Source: Caenorhabditis remanei
Taxonomy: Eukaryota; Nematoda; Chromadorea; Rhabditida; Rhabditidae
Assembly (NCBI RefSeq): GCF_010183535.1
Contig: NC_071329.1
Span: forward strand, 7,874,001-7,938,000
Direction of reading: 5' to 3'
DNA: 64,000 bases
Part shown: in pieces, positions 10,441 to 23,840 of the stretch
Layout: every line of letters starts with the position of its first letter
Position numbering within the stretch: position 1 is the stretch's first letter
Program-made: the position numbers and the translations under genes
The notes under the pieces: model-generated
What the model saw: only the letters and a program-made list of their open reading frames with translations
The model's database searches: none
What the model was told of the DNA's origin: nothing

Positions 10441-13400
10441 TCTGAATGAGAATGACCTGAAATCAGATGAAGTTACAAAAAAGTAAAAGTTACTTCGAAA
10501 AAAGGAAGATAAATATAAAATGTTTGAGATGGAGCACAGAGTGAGAAGAATTATTAATCAAAAATAATGAAAGTATTTGATTTGAATAGAGGAAAAATAT
10601 GCACGAATGTATTCCGAGTTTTAAGCTTTCAATTACTGTAACTGTGAAGAAAAGTGTTTCTCTAATGAGAATGTTGATATAAAATTAACAAAGAAAATAA
10701 AAATGTTATTTTTAGATTCCTTTTTTAAAATTCAGCAAATTTTCGAAACTGTCTGGAATTTTTTATTAACTCTATAAGTAGTACGGTATGCGAATGTTTG
10801 GTGTGCAATCACCATCACGTCTATATGCAGACACTTGTTCAAAAACTTTTGCTTAGGTCAGGAATTATCCATGTTTTTCAAAAGAAAAACCATGAGTTTA
10901 GAAAAGTTTCAATTATTTTGTGTTATCATGAACAAATTCAGCGAATAGGTTCTCAAAATATAACTATTTCTTACTATAAAAAATTGCAACTACTTATCAA
11001 TTGCAGGTACCGTACCCGTTAATTACGATAAGTATTTCTCATGAACTAGTCAGAAAGGAGTTAGAGAAATGGACGGGAAACACATTATTATCTAGCAATA
11101 TAAAGTCAACATTTAATTATTCCTATAATTGGTCAATTAACTTTTTGCAGGAACCTCGTAAAATTAGGTTTGTGTTCCATATTTCAGAAATTTAGGATTC
11201 TGAAGTTGAACGTTAGACAGTGGAAATCAGATATTTAGTTCCCATCCTCTCCCTCAATGAGTAATATAAGGACAGTAAGTAACATGAAAGTCGATAATTT
11301 CTGAGCGGTCCAATACTTAATTAGGGGATAATTAACTTAATTATCTCGTCTAGAGATCTTGCAAAAGTCACAGCAACTGGATTGAGAGGAGTAAGTAAAG
11401 ACCCAACTCTTCCCCCCACTAAAATCACAATACACAAAAAGCTCCCAGACACCAAAGGGTCAATAAAAGCTAAGCACAGCCAGGCGCCCTTCGTCCAATT
11501 TGCCGTTTGGTAAACGAGGGAGGTCCTCTCTCTTCAATTCCTCATTTTCTCTCGTTTCTCTCTAGTTAATACACGTATTAAGACCCTCTCTCACACTTTT
11601 CACCATCCGATTAGTTAATTGCCACCGTGTGTATATGTAGAGGGATGGAAAGGGATTGGTTAAGTGGTCGAGAGGAGAGAAAACGAGAATCGAGAGAAGA
11701 CGAGAGGGGTCCTTTATAGAGAAACAGAAAATCGGGACGGATTTGCCACGACGACAACGATGAATTGAATTGAGAATAAGAAGAATGAAAGACATTGCGA
11801 TGGGAGCGCATAAAGAGCCTCTTTTCGGTGGGAAAATATTTTCAAGAAAAAGAGAAAACGAGGAGGGGAAAAGGATTCTCAATAAATAATAATTTTGGTA
11901 GTTAGTGTGAAGAGAGAGTGTTTGAGACAGAGAGACACAGAGTGTTGACTGGCTTTACTGTAATCCTTTCGTATTGTGGTAAGCGCGCTCTATAGAGAAA
12001 CAGGTCTTAATTGCAATTTGTATTCTATCATCAAAGGAGTAGCATGAGGGCGTCTCACATAACGAGGGTTGTCTAATTGGATCATTCTATAATTAGAAAG
12101 CCGGTTTTTCAGTTTCACATGGACATATATAATTAGGATGTGGGAAGCAGCATGATTCGAGTTAAAACCTAATTCAGATGTTATCAGAGTTAATTACCCA
12201 ACCAGTTAGATAAGATTAAAGTGTTCTGACGTCAATCAATCGCATCTTCTCTCCCAACAACTGATAAATTAGTTCGCCCTGAATTTGGCCATGAACCAGC
12301 CCTTCTCTCTCAACAAATTGGTCGATAATTGCCTCGTTTTGAGGCAAAATAACAGAGACACAGAAAACAAGCGAAGGACGAAAAAACCCCGTCGCCCCTC
12401 CCCTCTTTCCCTCTCTTTTTTTTGAGGGCCCCCAGTGAAAATGTATGAATACATCTATATTTTTTGTTTTTGGAAACAAAACGGACGCGTCGTGGCGCTG
12501 GGAGAAAAAAAAGAAGGGAATTCCGCAAAATTCTTTTCCTATCCATTGAAATTTGAGACGTTTTGGTTGAATGTCCATTGTCTCTTCGAGGGAGAAGCGA
12601 GGTGAAAATTAGGGAGAAATTGATTTGTTCATTGAGATTTTGGAGGCATTAGTCCATAGTTATTCAATTTCAGTCGGGGAGAGATACGCGCTGAAAGCAC
12701 GCCAGGTTCTGTAAAATAACAGAGCTAAATGAGGAAATAATGATGTTGACAGGCGGTACCAGCTATAATATTGTGAAATGAAAATAAGCAAATTTGAAAA
12801 TAAGTTTTGAAAAAAATTGACTTGTTGACTGATATCAGAAAATTGATAAGAGTCGTGAGAGTGATTTGTGCGTCTATAACTAAGAAGTGTGCGCTTTAAT
12901 AATTATAGGTTTCCACTCGAATCTTTGATAATTGGAGTACTTTGGAAATCGAACAAGGAAGGGAGAACAAAGTAATTATGATGGATTTCGAGTCTGTTCT
13001 AGAGTTCTAGACCTTACAGATAGATCCAGATCACATGAATTATGAGATACAAATATAAGATACTGGCCACAAAATGAGAGAGGAAAAGGCATGAGTTGAT
13101 GGTGGTTGTTGGCTGTGAGAAACGATAATTGGGTGCGGTTTTGCACGCGGAGAGGACGAGAGAATGGACAAATTATGGACTGATAATTAGGACAGACTGG
13201 CATACAAACATGCATTTACACATACATAATTTGTCACTTCTTCAGTAATTACGTCATGTTGTTAGTTCTAGCTCTAAAAGGCAGAAGGACAATATTTCAG
13301 AATCACGTGTTGTTAAAGCTAAACGAGCAGATAATATGATATGATGTGACGTTGAGATGTATCATCCATTCTAACCAATTTTCTTTTAATTTCTTATAAA

Positions 13401-16400
13401 TATCATATAGAGAAACAAGAAGCTGAGAATCTCGTAATACAATGACCACCTCTGAATACTAATTAAGTTCAACCATCTGTCCTATTAATATCCGGGTACT
13501 CACTAACAATTCATCTCTTTTCTAATTATGAGCCAAACCAAATATTTACCTGATATCCGAGTCTTTTCTAGAAAACGCATGGATTTGATATATGTACAAC
13601 TACATAATTAGTGAACTGGCATAGAAATGAGATTCAAGTTAGAAATGCAGCCAAGGAGAAAAATAACGAAAGACACGGGGTTTCGAAGGCGGAATGGAAT
13701 GGAAACTGGTCGCCTAATTAGCCTTGATAATGAGGACACCTTCTATGCTTGGCTCAAGAGACTTGATATATATTTAGTATATTTTCAGGGCACACGACAT
13801 CTTCAAATGTCTCTTTTGACTCATCTACCTTTTGAGTCATTACTAATCTTAATAAATATGTTTCTATATAAATAAGAGACTCGTTATGGGTCACCAAAAG
13901 GAAAAGAGCCGAAATGGTTAGCCTTTTCTTGGGCAAATATATAAATGAGTAAGCTTTCTGTGCGGGAGGTAAAAAGAGAAGAGGGGCCAGGTGAGGAAAA
14001 GAAGACGAAGGATGATGAAGAGACAAGCAAAACAAGAAGAACGGGCGGCACCGCCCGATATGGCTACTTACGTGGAATTTTTGGTATACATAAGTGTAAT
14101 TAGACGAAGACGAAGACGAGAGGAGAAGAGAGGAGGGGATTAGGAGGAATGAAGGAGGAGGAAGGCACACCTTGAGTATATATAAGCCTGTCTAATATTT
14201 CATATATATCATTTCGTGTAATTAGTTCTTCGCTTCTTCTCCGAATAAGCAAGAATTCAAAGGAAAGGGGGCGGAGCTTGCCGTGTTGTTTCTTATTCCA
14301 AGTTTTTAGTAGTTCTGCAAGTGACCGTCTTCTCTTGAGACGGAAATCACCTAGACGACTCCAGGCAACAAGAAAAACGAAACACCGTAGTTAGTCATAC
14401 TTGAAATTCAAAATCTAGTGAATACGCGTTCGCAACAGTTTCCATGAATGGTTGCTATGGTGGCTATTAGCTGAATGGATGAGTACCAAAGGTCTAGAGA
14501 GCCTGCATTGTTTTCCTCTATCTCGATATGAGAAGGCTATAATGGATTCCCTTTGGATTTTGAAGTCGTAAGGAATGAAATAATGAGGGATATTAGTTTT
14601 CAAGATTTAAAAGAGCTCCACATCAATGGAGGCTGAAGCTACAATGCTATCACGCTCATTAATTTTGTCATGAGACTAATCACAAGATGCTTCTCCTAGA
14701 CTGAATGTCGTAATAATAATGAGCTGAAAACTAGGTAAACATACGAAGAGATGATACGAACAGTTGGTTGTCATGGAGTTGTAGCTAGAAGACTTCTGAT
14801 AAGTTGGTCATCTGATTTACGTGCAAACACCCGGAAAGATTGGATTGGATGATCATTGAGGGAAGGGGTCTAGTGTGAGTTACCGAGTAAAATTACAGAA
14901 AAGAGTGTGTTTTTCTCAAATTTCATAGCGAAATTTCCAAGAATTACTCAGCTTCGAGTTCGGAAGAAAGGATTTTGCTCCCCATTTTTGGTGCTTACAG
15001 TACAGACCTAGATATTCATTTTTGAAACTGCCAACACTTTTTAAGACAATTCGTTCAACAAGAGACACATCTTGATAATGGGTGCATACTTCTGTGACTG
15101 AACTTCCTAATAGACATATCAGTACCATAACTCACCCTGCATATAACTAAATTAACATTTGACTCCGTAAGAAGAGTGAGAGAAATCACTGAAGATGGCA
15201 CTAAGTAAGTGATGGGTGTATAATGCTGTGCACGGAGCCAATAACATGCTTCATCTTCAAGACTTCCGATTAATATTAGTATCCTCTTCTCCCTCCCCTT
15301 CACTCTACTCCGCCCCTCTTCTATATCCATGGAATTATCTCTTCTTCTTCTTCTTTGACTACTCCTGACTGCTGAGGCGACGAGGCGGCTGACCACTTTC
15401 AATAACGTGTTAATAACACTAATAATCATAATAATCATAAATATATATCTCCATGATGCGGGTGAAAAATAAATGGAAGAGACCGGTGAGAATTGAGAGA
15501 TTTCTGACATGGGATTATAGATGGATGCCCGTCACCGGCTCTGGATTTTGTACCGCCGCATGTGTGGAGCCGTCGTCCTGAGTAGTGTCTGTTGAGACGA
15601 GGGACTCGTCGTGGAGCACTGGAGCAACCACAATAATTCTCTATAAGGGAAGAAATCGGAGGAGATTATAAGAGCACCTAAGCGATAATATAGGATAGAT
15701 TGAAGGAAGGAAAAGAGCAAAATGCGGGGAAAGAGGTAGTGGGTTTAGTACGAGGAACCCTTTTATTGTAATTGAACACATTTTGGAATTGAAAGAAAAA
15801 GAACATGGAATTAATTGAATTTTGGAGAAATTGGGGAAGAGATTTCGAGAAAATAATGGACAAGTTAGAGTGATTCAGAGAGAAAATCAGAATCAAGAAT
15901 CTGACGAAAACCTATAATTGCACTAAAACATCTCACGTTATCTTACGTAAATTCATACGAAAATCTCGCGATCATTCACTCTTTCATCACAATTTTTCAA
16001 GTCAATAAACCCATCCTAGCAAAGAAATATAATATGATACAAATCGAAGATAATCCTTCCTTAATATACACAATCCGTCGTATAATTTCGGTCAATATAT
16101 ACTGAAGACTCATGACTGGAATTGGTATAACTTAATTAGGGGCTTCAGAGCAAACAAGTGATTCAATTAAACACGCATTGAGACTAAAAAAGCTCACTGA
16201 AAACTTTCAGTTGAATAAAGTTAGGCAAAGTTTATTTCTGCGCCATTTTAATTATTTGTATTGAAGAAAGTTGTTTAATAAAACTAAGAATACAGAAAAA
16301 AATTTCAGTGAGACTCCAGTTTACAGGGCACAAATATTCTACTTCGAATCAAATGTAGTGAAGTTCGAAGAGACTATTTCAGACAATAATCAGAAAGTCA

Positions 16401-19227
16401 TGTCAATTAAAATTGTGTTAATTTAACAAAACCAACAGTTTGAATTAGAATTATAAATTACGAAAAGAGTAATTTTATGGGTAAAGGTCTGCTAATCACA
16501 AAACTATTTTTCAGACAAATTCTGACCCGGATAATTACCAAAAACTTCCGAATGAAAGAGCGTTAAAGTCTCTCTTATATGTGGATACAGAGAGGTTAAT
16601 TACAAAAAAATGTTCAGATATCTTTTCAGTGACACTTGTTGTTTCAACTTTTACAAGTCTTCTTATTTTAATTACTCTCATCAATGTTCAGATCGTTATA
16701 TAATGTTTTATTGGGTTTGTAATTTTATAGAGGTAAAGTTTTATCTGGAACTAAAATAACTATCTAGATTTTTCGCAGAGTCTTGAACCTTCTAGTTCAA
16801 TTCAAAGTCCAGAGATATGATGATTTAATGTCTAACCAATGCCATCGAATTAATTTTTTCTATAGTTTGTATTTTGTTTAACTGTTTTGTTTAACCCAAA
16901 ATCTGAACATCTCTCCATTTATAGTCGTGTTAGCATTGTATCATACTGCTGCCAGGTACTTTGGGGTCTATTTTCGGAATGAGACAGGATTGTAGAAGCA
17001 TGTTCGATCAGGAAAATCTTCATTTAGTTTTAGTTTTTAGAAAGTGATTTTTCGATATTTTGCAAGACAAAATTAAATCCTGGAGCTGAATAGATCTATC
17101 AAACTATGTTTCAGTTTCATTTGAACATCTTTTTAGTCTGAAACCTTCTTATTTATTTATGTATATCCCAGTTAAGGCTGATGCGCCTTCGTCGCGTTTT
17201 CTTGCGGCCGCGCCACGTGAATTCACGGGAAAACTCGTCTTCCATACAGTAACCAATCATCCCATCGTCTCCCACCCAACCTATTCTCCAAATAAATTCT
17301 CTGCAAAATCAGAAAAAACAACGTATGTGTAAGAATTGGCGGAGAGCGCCTCTGGCGGCGCCGCCCGTCTTACAAATTGATGGCATCAGGTAGACGATGT
17401 AAGTGAAAATAGTATAGAAGACTGAGTGATTTAGACACTGAAAACGCCTGGTGCCACCACACGCCATCTCTTCTCTTCTTTCTTCTTTTTGCTTCATTTT
17501 TCTTTCTTCTTTTCAGTGACTGACGCCATTTTTCTTTTTTGCAATATGTCTTCGTTGAAAGGAATGTGTTCGAAAAAGGTACAACTGACCTAATTAACCT
17601 GTCGTCTTCTTCAGAATTTTATAAAATAGTAACGATAATAGTAGTATGAAGACAGTGGCCGTGATACCTGTTTTTAAGATCATCTCGTAAAGTTTTGTTG
17701 AGCAAAGAGTACTGTAACTTCGGGAAATGTGTCACACAGAAGCTCGAAGTATAGAACAACAACTCCAGAGAATTTTCGGATTCCTTTTAACAGCGTAGCA
17801 CCAAACCCTCCTAAAATTTGTTACTGTAGATCACAGGTACAGTGTCCTAGACCTGATAATTATTTCTCTACAGCCCCTTCACCAATATCCTTCCTCAAGT
17901 CACCATTCATTTTACTCCATCATCCAAATAACGTCTTCTAACGTATTCTTCCAACGCCGCCGCCGACGCCACCGCCGGTGTCAACCCCCATTTCTTCACC
18001 CATCTCTTCTCATCTCTCCACCGCTCCCGATTCTACAAATTGTGTCGTCTCCTTGAGATACCCGCCCCGATAGAACAGAAAGGTATGGAAAAATGAACCG
18101 AAAAATTGTTTCGCAAAAAAAAAAGAAACACCACACCGAGAAAAGAAAAGCGACCTTTCGAGTGAGAGAGAGACAGATTTTGGCGCAGTGCCGCCCCGGT
18201 GGTCTCGCAATGTTTGCCCCCTTTTTAGTATTCCTCGTCAAGGCGCCCACCTCTCGTTTTTTTCGATCCTCTCAAAAACTTTTCTCTATTTTTCTATTTT
18301 TCTGTGTCACCTAGACATGGACACCAATGGAGAATAGGGAGCAACACAATATAAAAACATGGGAGGGCTCTCCAATTGTGAAAATCATGGGTGACTAACA
18401 ATAAGGCATGACCAGAGAGGACTGGAAAGTGAGAAACTGTGTTTTGGGTGAAGAATATTGCAGAATGGGGAGGATGGATCGAAAAATCTATTATCTCGAA
18501 TGATGTGCTCCCTGTGATATGTGTTCCTCCCGATAATTTTCATGGACCAGGACCACAATCCGGATCAATCATCAAACATCTCAAAGCGTCTTGCCGCATG
18601 GCTCAAGTGTTATCCAGCACACCAAGCACAAGAAGAAAAAAAGAAAAGTTTTCCCACCAATAATGATGTCTGACCTAACTAACTAACTCTTCTCTCCTCC
18701 CAAAGTCTTTATCCTCCCACCAAAAGAGGAGACTTTTCAGGAGCTTTGGCGCCGTGAGCCTCCCCCAACATACACGTAGAGAGTCCTCTTCGCTTCTCCT
18801 TCCTGTTTCTTCTTCTCTTCTTTTCCTTTTTTGCGCCGCGTCCCCTGCTCCAGTGTGCTCGGCGCCGTCCGTGTGTCGTTGGCTCACCACACACCAATGC
18901 ACGCAGGAGTGAGAGAGACACCCAACACAACGCCAATGGGAGACCACCTCACCTCTTCTCCTTTTTTTCTGCTCCCGTTTTTTTTGCGGAGGCGACGACG
19001 TCTTCCAACACCCACCACATCTTCTCTCGGGCAGAGACTGCTGGTCAGAAGGTTGGGTCGTGGTTTTTAGGATCTTGGTCTAAAAAATATTCTCCAGAAG
19101 ATTCTTTGTAAATAGGTGTATCTATCGTCATCAATACATTTAGTTTGAGTCTATAATTATTTTTCATTCTTCTCCAAAAAGATTTCTTACCTTCCTAAAA
19201 ATTCTTCTTTAATTTGGAAAAAGGAAT
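10441..19227. other. Long intergenic region, probably regulatory
   Basis: About 8.8 kb lie between the homeobox start and the tRNA-Pro. No exon has convincing splice sites plus coding composition. The sequence is AT-rich with purine- or pyrimidine-rich stretches around 11.5-12.5, 13.9-14.2 and 15.2-15.7 kb, and a GC-richer CpG-bearing patch near 17.18-17.46 kb. Long upstream regions are common for developmental regulators, so enhancers of the homeobox gene or the zinc-finger gene may lie here; this is inference. Confidence 0.45.
14042..14057. repeat. Short GC hairpin
   Basis: A perfect 7-base inverted repeat, CGGGCGG and CCGCCCG, is separated by CA in otherwise AT- and purine-rich intergenic DNA. 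Confidence 0.6.
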
Positions 19228-19299
19228 GGGCCGAACCGGGGATTGAACCCGGGACCTCTCGCACCCAAAGCGAGAATCATACCACTAGACCATTCGGCC
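19228..19299 (-). tRNA. tRNA-Pro (anticodon TGG)
   Basis: The minus strand folds into a complete 72-base cloverleaf. The acceptor stem pairs GGCCGAA with TTCGGCC, the D arm is GGTCTAGTGGTATGATT, and the anticodon arm is CTCGC-TTTGGGT-GCGAG with TGG in the loop. The T arm is CCGGG-TTCAATC-CCCGG, with the GTTCAAT box B. There is no intron. It is an independent pol III unit in the long gap upstream of the zinc-finger gene. Confidence 0.95.
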
Positions 19300-19315
19300 A
19301 CCACAGGTAGTTGGC

Positions 19316-20345
19316 GTGCGGACCGCATGCGGATTCAGTCCCATTTTTCGTCCATATAGAGTCCGCAGCGGAAATTTGGTCCGCTGCGGACTCTATATGG
19401 GCGCAGCGTGGACTTCGGGAAAAGAGGTGGAAGTGGGCGGCAGGCGTCCGCGCGCGGACCGTATATGGGCGCGCTGGCCGCGGCCGTGGCATGCAGCAGG
19501 TCTTCCAAAGCTCTCGGACTTCTCTCGGATAATGATAATTTTTTATCATTTACGGAGTTTTTACGTTTCTTTCCCTATTTTTGGAAAGTTTCGCTTTACT
19601 TTATGTTTTTCTCTATTGAAATTTCTCCTTATTAATTTTTTTCGTGAAAAATTCTTGCATTTTACTGTGAATGATCAAACAATTATTGTGTTTTCAGTCA
19701 GTCCGTTGGCCCCCAAAAAGAGAAGAAGCGGCGATAGCTGAAATGGAATCAATTCATCGATTTCCTCAAAGGTTTGTGATAATATTCAGCATTTTATATT
19801 CAAAATAAGTTTTTTTCAGTTAGGAAATTAGATAAAATTGGCCAGAACTACTTTCACAAGCACGACATATGTTTTCGTCCGGAGGGAAGAAACCATTTTC
19901 GAAAGTAAGTTAACTGAATAATTATGTTTTATTCAGCAAGTAATTTATTTTTTTCAGAAATACAAAGGGAAAGCCGGAAATCAACGACTGAAAACTGCTT
20001 CTACGACAATTGGATTTCGATGGATTTCAAGGACACGGCTGGCGGACAAATTTGTAATTTCTAAGTAATTTGTTGTGTCTTCCTTCTTATTTTTACCATT
20101 TTTAATGTTCCTTTTATCTTTCTTTAAATAAAATAGTAATTTTATCTCTATTCTTCTTTGTTAAATGACGATCTCAACCGGAAAACAAAGTAGGGAGAGG
20201 GACTGGCGGTGCGAGCGACTACGTCCGCGCGCGGACTCAAAACGGACCGTATACGGACCACATACAATCCTCTGCGAATTCGTGCTGAGTCCACGCGCGG
20301 CCCATATATCGCCCATATTGCGTCCGTGGCGGACGACCTGTGACG
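19316..20345. mobile_element. Composite GC-rich palindrome element, possible transposon relic
   Basis: Both ends of this roughly 1 kb stretch carry clusters of TCCGC/GCGGA and CATATA words absent elsewhere nearby. They include the 14-base self-palindrome GTCCGCGCGCGGAC at 19446-19459 and again at 20223-20236, and GGACCGTATA words beside both. The AT-rich centre contains what look like spliced exon remnants on plus (about 19741-19772, 19820-19903 and 19959-19994). These read LDKIGQNYFHKHDICFRPEG and then NTKGKPEIND before a stop. I cannot identify this peptide. No target-site duplication is obvious, so the exact ends are uncertain. Confidence 0.45.
19352..19400. repeat. Perfect 21-base inverted repeat
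   Basis: The arm at 19352-19372 (CCATATAGAGTCCGCAGCGGA would exceed the quoting limit by one base; its core is ATATAGAGTCCGCAGCGG) is exactly the reverse complement of 19380-19400. The two are separated by the 7-base spacer AATTTGG. It begins about 50 bases from the tRNA-Pro 5' end and is part of the larger palindrome-rich element. Confidence 0.85.
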
Positions 20346-20349
20346 AGAT

Positions 20350-23300
20350 TCCATGATTCCAATAGAAATAGGAATTCTGATGTCTCCATCTTCCGCGCCG
20401 TCTGAACAATACTTCCGCGTTAAGTCAATAAAAGCGTTGCGTTCACACCTAATAGTCTAATCGAATGGAGTGTGTATTGGCAGTGGAAGCGACGTATTTA
20501 TCAGTGGGAACATTAGAAGGAACTGTTTGAAAAAATTAAGAAACTACTAGGTTTCTGAATTGGTAACCAGGTAAATATAGGCACCTAATGGCGGGATCCT
20601 TTGGTAGTCAGAATCATTCGAGAAGACTAGATCCAGATTTTTTCTCTCGTTTAAAAAATACCTCTATTTGATAATAAATTTTAGAACATTTTGTGCTCTT
20701 TTTGAAATTTGAGAGGGCGATTCCAGAGTTTCCAAATTCCAGAGCTGCCAATCTTCAGTTTTGAGATCAAGAAGATTCAGAAGGTGTTTCAGCCTCCAAC
20801 ACTCGCCAAAGAACATCACCTCAGGTATCTTTCTTCTTTTTCTGATTCAGAAACTCGAGATTATGAAAAGCTATACCTAGTTCTAGACGGTACACTTGAT
20901 CTGAATCCAATCCGCTACCATCTCGTTCTTCTGATCTTCTAGATCCTTCTGATTCCACCGTCACTCTCCCCACTTTCGAGTTGAATCGTCGTTAGTTCAT
21001 TGTTCCCCCCAATAACTTTTTCAACTTATAAATATTGCTTTCTATCCCCAATTTTTGTGAGTGTGTCCCGATTCCACAGTGTTTGGAAGGGGTCTGGTGT
21101 CGCCAACAGATTTTTTGCTGCTGCTGCGGCGACGGCGGTCGGTGACGAGGTCTTCCGTGTGTGTGTGTGTGTGTGTGAGAAAGAAAGTGTGTGTGCGGGA
21201 GCCTTTCCCGCAAACTCCTTACATTTGAAATCAGGAAATAGTGTTGATCCGGAGGAGTGTCTGCCAGAGACTAAGGGAGACACCCGCGCCCTCTTTTCCC
21301 TCCCGTCGCCACTCTTCTCTCCTCCTCTAGACCTCCCAACAATCCATTGTCATTGTCTGAATGTCTATTAGTTTTCCAACACTATTTCCCGCACCATTCC
21401 TCTACTTTCTCTGTCTATGTGTATGAATTGTTGGAGGGACACTGTTGTGTCATAACACAAACACAGAGACAGTATGGTGTCGGGTCGGGCGCGCCCTTCC
21501 ATCCATTCTCCCTTTCTCTCTAACTTTTCAAATGTTCTATTTTCATATTTTTATGATCACCTACTCCGTTTCCCCCGTTGATGAGGGTTACGGTACTTAC
21601 CTCACTTCGCAAAAGAGCACACTTGCATCACCTACCGTAGTCCACCCATCTCTTGCTCCTCCTAAAAGTCATAGTCTACCCAGTTTTCCCACACTTCACC
21701 AATTCAGCGTCTTCTTTTTGTCTTCTTTTTCTCCTTTCAACATATTCAATTTTTCGGTTTCTCTTCGTTATTTCCCCAATAAAGAAAGCACTAAATAGAT
21801 TCATTGGTGAAAAAAGAAGAGAAGAAGAAGGAAAAAGAGATATAGTCTCAGTGTATACTCAGCATTAAATCTTCTTACAAAATGAGAGAAAAAAGGAAAA
21901 AAAGATAATTGGATAGGGTGAAGAGGAGGGATGAATGAGCAGAGGATTCGTTTCAGTTGGTTATTGGATTCTAGGATTCTAGGTCTCTGGAGTAATTTCA
22001 AGAAGATGGCGGCCTAGAAATACCACTGGTTGGAAAACTAGTCCAAGCTCATTGGTTCCCATTCCTCGAATCGCAACATCCAATTTTACACCTTTCCCTC
22101 TCCCTAAAACGTCCTTCAACCCCCATTTTCCATTCGAATACAACCCAAAAACTTACAAATTTCCTTTTAATTCGAATCACACCTGCGTGGCGATTGCGCC
22201 ACACACAAACACTCCCTTGATCCAATTCTCTCTTTCCCTCTCGTTCATTTCCAAAAAAAACGTTTTGTAAATTCTCGTATGGTTTTTTTGTGTGTATCTC
22301 CACACATGTCTATTGCCTATCTCGAAAGACACCTGCCGCGGGGCGAGATTCGCCAAATTGATTCTCACGGCGCCACGTAATATTGAGGTGGCCTCCTCTC
22401 CTCCATTCTCGATGACTACCCGCAATTTGACATGTTTCAATTTTTGGTTAGGAGAGAAGCGAGGTAATATTGAGAGGTAATTGGAGGCAAAGTCAGGGAC
22501 ACGAGAGGGTTTCAGGAATTATGGTTAGTAGTCCACTGGGTTACTGTAGCCGTAGAAGGCGGCAGATGGCTCAATCTGATTTTTCTAGAACAGGAATGTC
22601 TTGAAACTTTTGGTTGATCCGGCAATGAGATGATTATTCAACTGAAATTCGGAATGACTGTATCTATCATAACCTTCCAGATCAGCAACTGACACAAATG
22701 GGATTCATTTCTGTTGAGAATCTATGTACCTCAATATTTTTATAAAAAAGGAAACTTGTTAACATAATTTAGTAAGGCTAGTACTCACTGGTTAACCAGC
22801 TGGTTCACTACTACGTCTAATTGTAGACTAGCTTCTCAATAGAGCGCGATTGCATTGCGCAGCTGTGGACCTCCGTGAACTGTCCACCTAAATTGATGTC
22901 TGAGTTCTAGTATTTCAATCCATTCTCCACAATTTAATTCAGAATTTCTTCGGAGTCTTGGTGACCACCATCTCCATCATGGCAGGCTTTCCTTTCCCCA
23001 ACTTTTTTCAGGTTTTCAGACCCTGTCGACTTCTTTTTTCCCTCTTCAATTCCAGAAGTTCGGATCATAAAACCACACAATTCGCCCACCTTCGATTCCC
23101 TTCGACCGGTGTCTTGTCTCTCCCTAAAACGATGTTTACTTCCCTCCCTCTCTCCTTGGCCTTCTTCCCTTTTCTCCTTCCACCTACTCCCGACGGGCGA
23201 AACGAATCTGCGCTTCTCTCTCACTCACTTCACTGCGCCCTCCCCTCCAATTCCTCTACCCATCATCATCCACACTCTCTCACCCTTCACAACGTGGCGC

Positions 23301-23840
23301 GATCATTTGGGTGTAGTAGTATACAGGACATAGAAAGAAAGAGAGAATCAGGGGATCGGAGACATTAGAGACACCCTATACCTTCCATCGCCTCGCCCCC
23401 CGACGATATTTGCAAAGTGATGATGAAGTCGGTTGTGCGCCTCTCTTTTGTCGCCCCGTGGGTCTCTCTGGGTCTCGTAACGAAAAGAGAAAGACACCAA
23501 GAGGTCACAGTTACGTTTGCAGAATCATTTCAATCCATTTCACCCACCTATCTTCTCTATTGCTTTTCCTTCTCTCCTTCTTCTTCTTTCTTTTTCTTTT
23601 TCTTCGCCCGTGGGTGTCTATCTCTTTTTCTCTGGAATCTCTTCGTCTCAAGTACTATTTTCTTATCATTCACTCCCAATCACTTCACTACTTTTGTCTC
23701 CCTACTTATTTTACCACCACCCAACAGCCGTTTCACAACTTACACGATCTCCCAGACCTACCGTATCCTTCCTCTTTTTCTTCTTCTTTTTCTTTCTCAT
23801 AAGAAGATTTTCTTCTTTTTTTCAGAACCTGACACACACA
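20350..23840. other. Upstream region of the zinc-finger gene
   Basis: I see no supportable gene here. A (GT)n microsatellite lies at 21157-21177. Pyrimidine-rich blocks on plus (about 23.0-23.3 and 23.5-23.82 kb) lead into the TTTTTTCAG acceptor 15 bases before the zinc-finger ATG. This could be an intron in the 5' untranslated region or an outron for spliced-leader addition. Confidence 0.45.
21157..21177. repeat. (GT)n microsatellite
   Basis: An uninterrupted run of alternating G and T of 21 bases, read directly from the sequence. Confidence 0.95.

Noticed and set aside
11562..12578. Minus-strand ORFs of 100-120 codons rich in Ser, Phe and Leu
   Set aside because: They arise from purine-rich plus-strand sequence that gives long stop-free pyrimidine codons; composition is low complexity and no splice sites fit.
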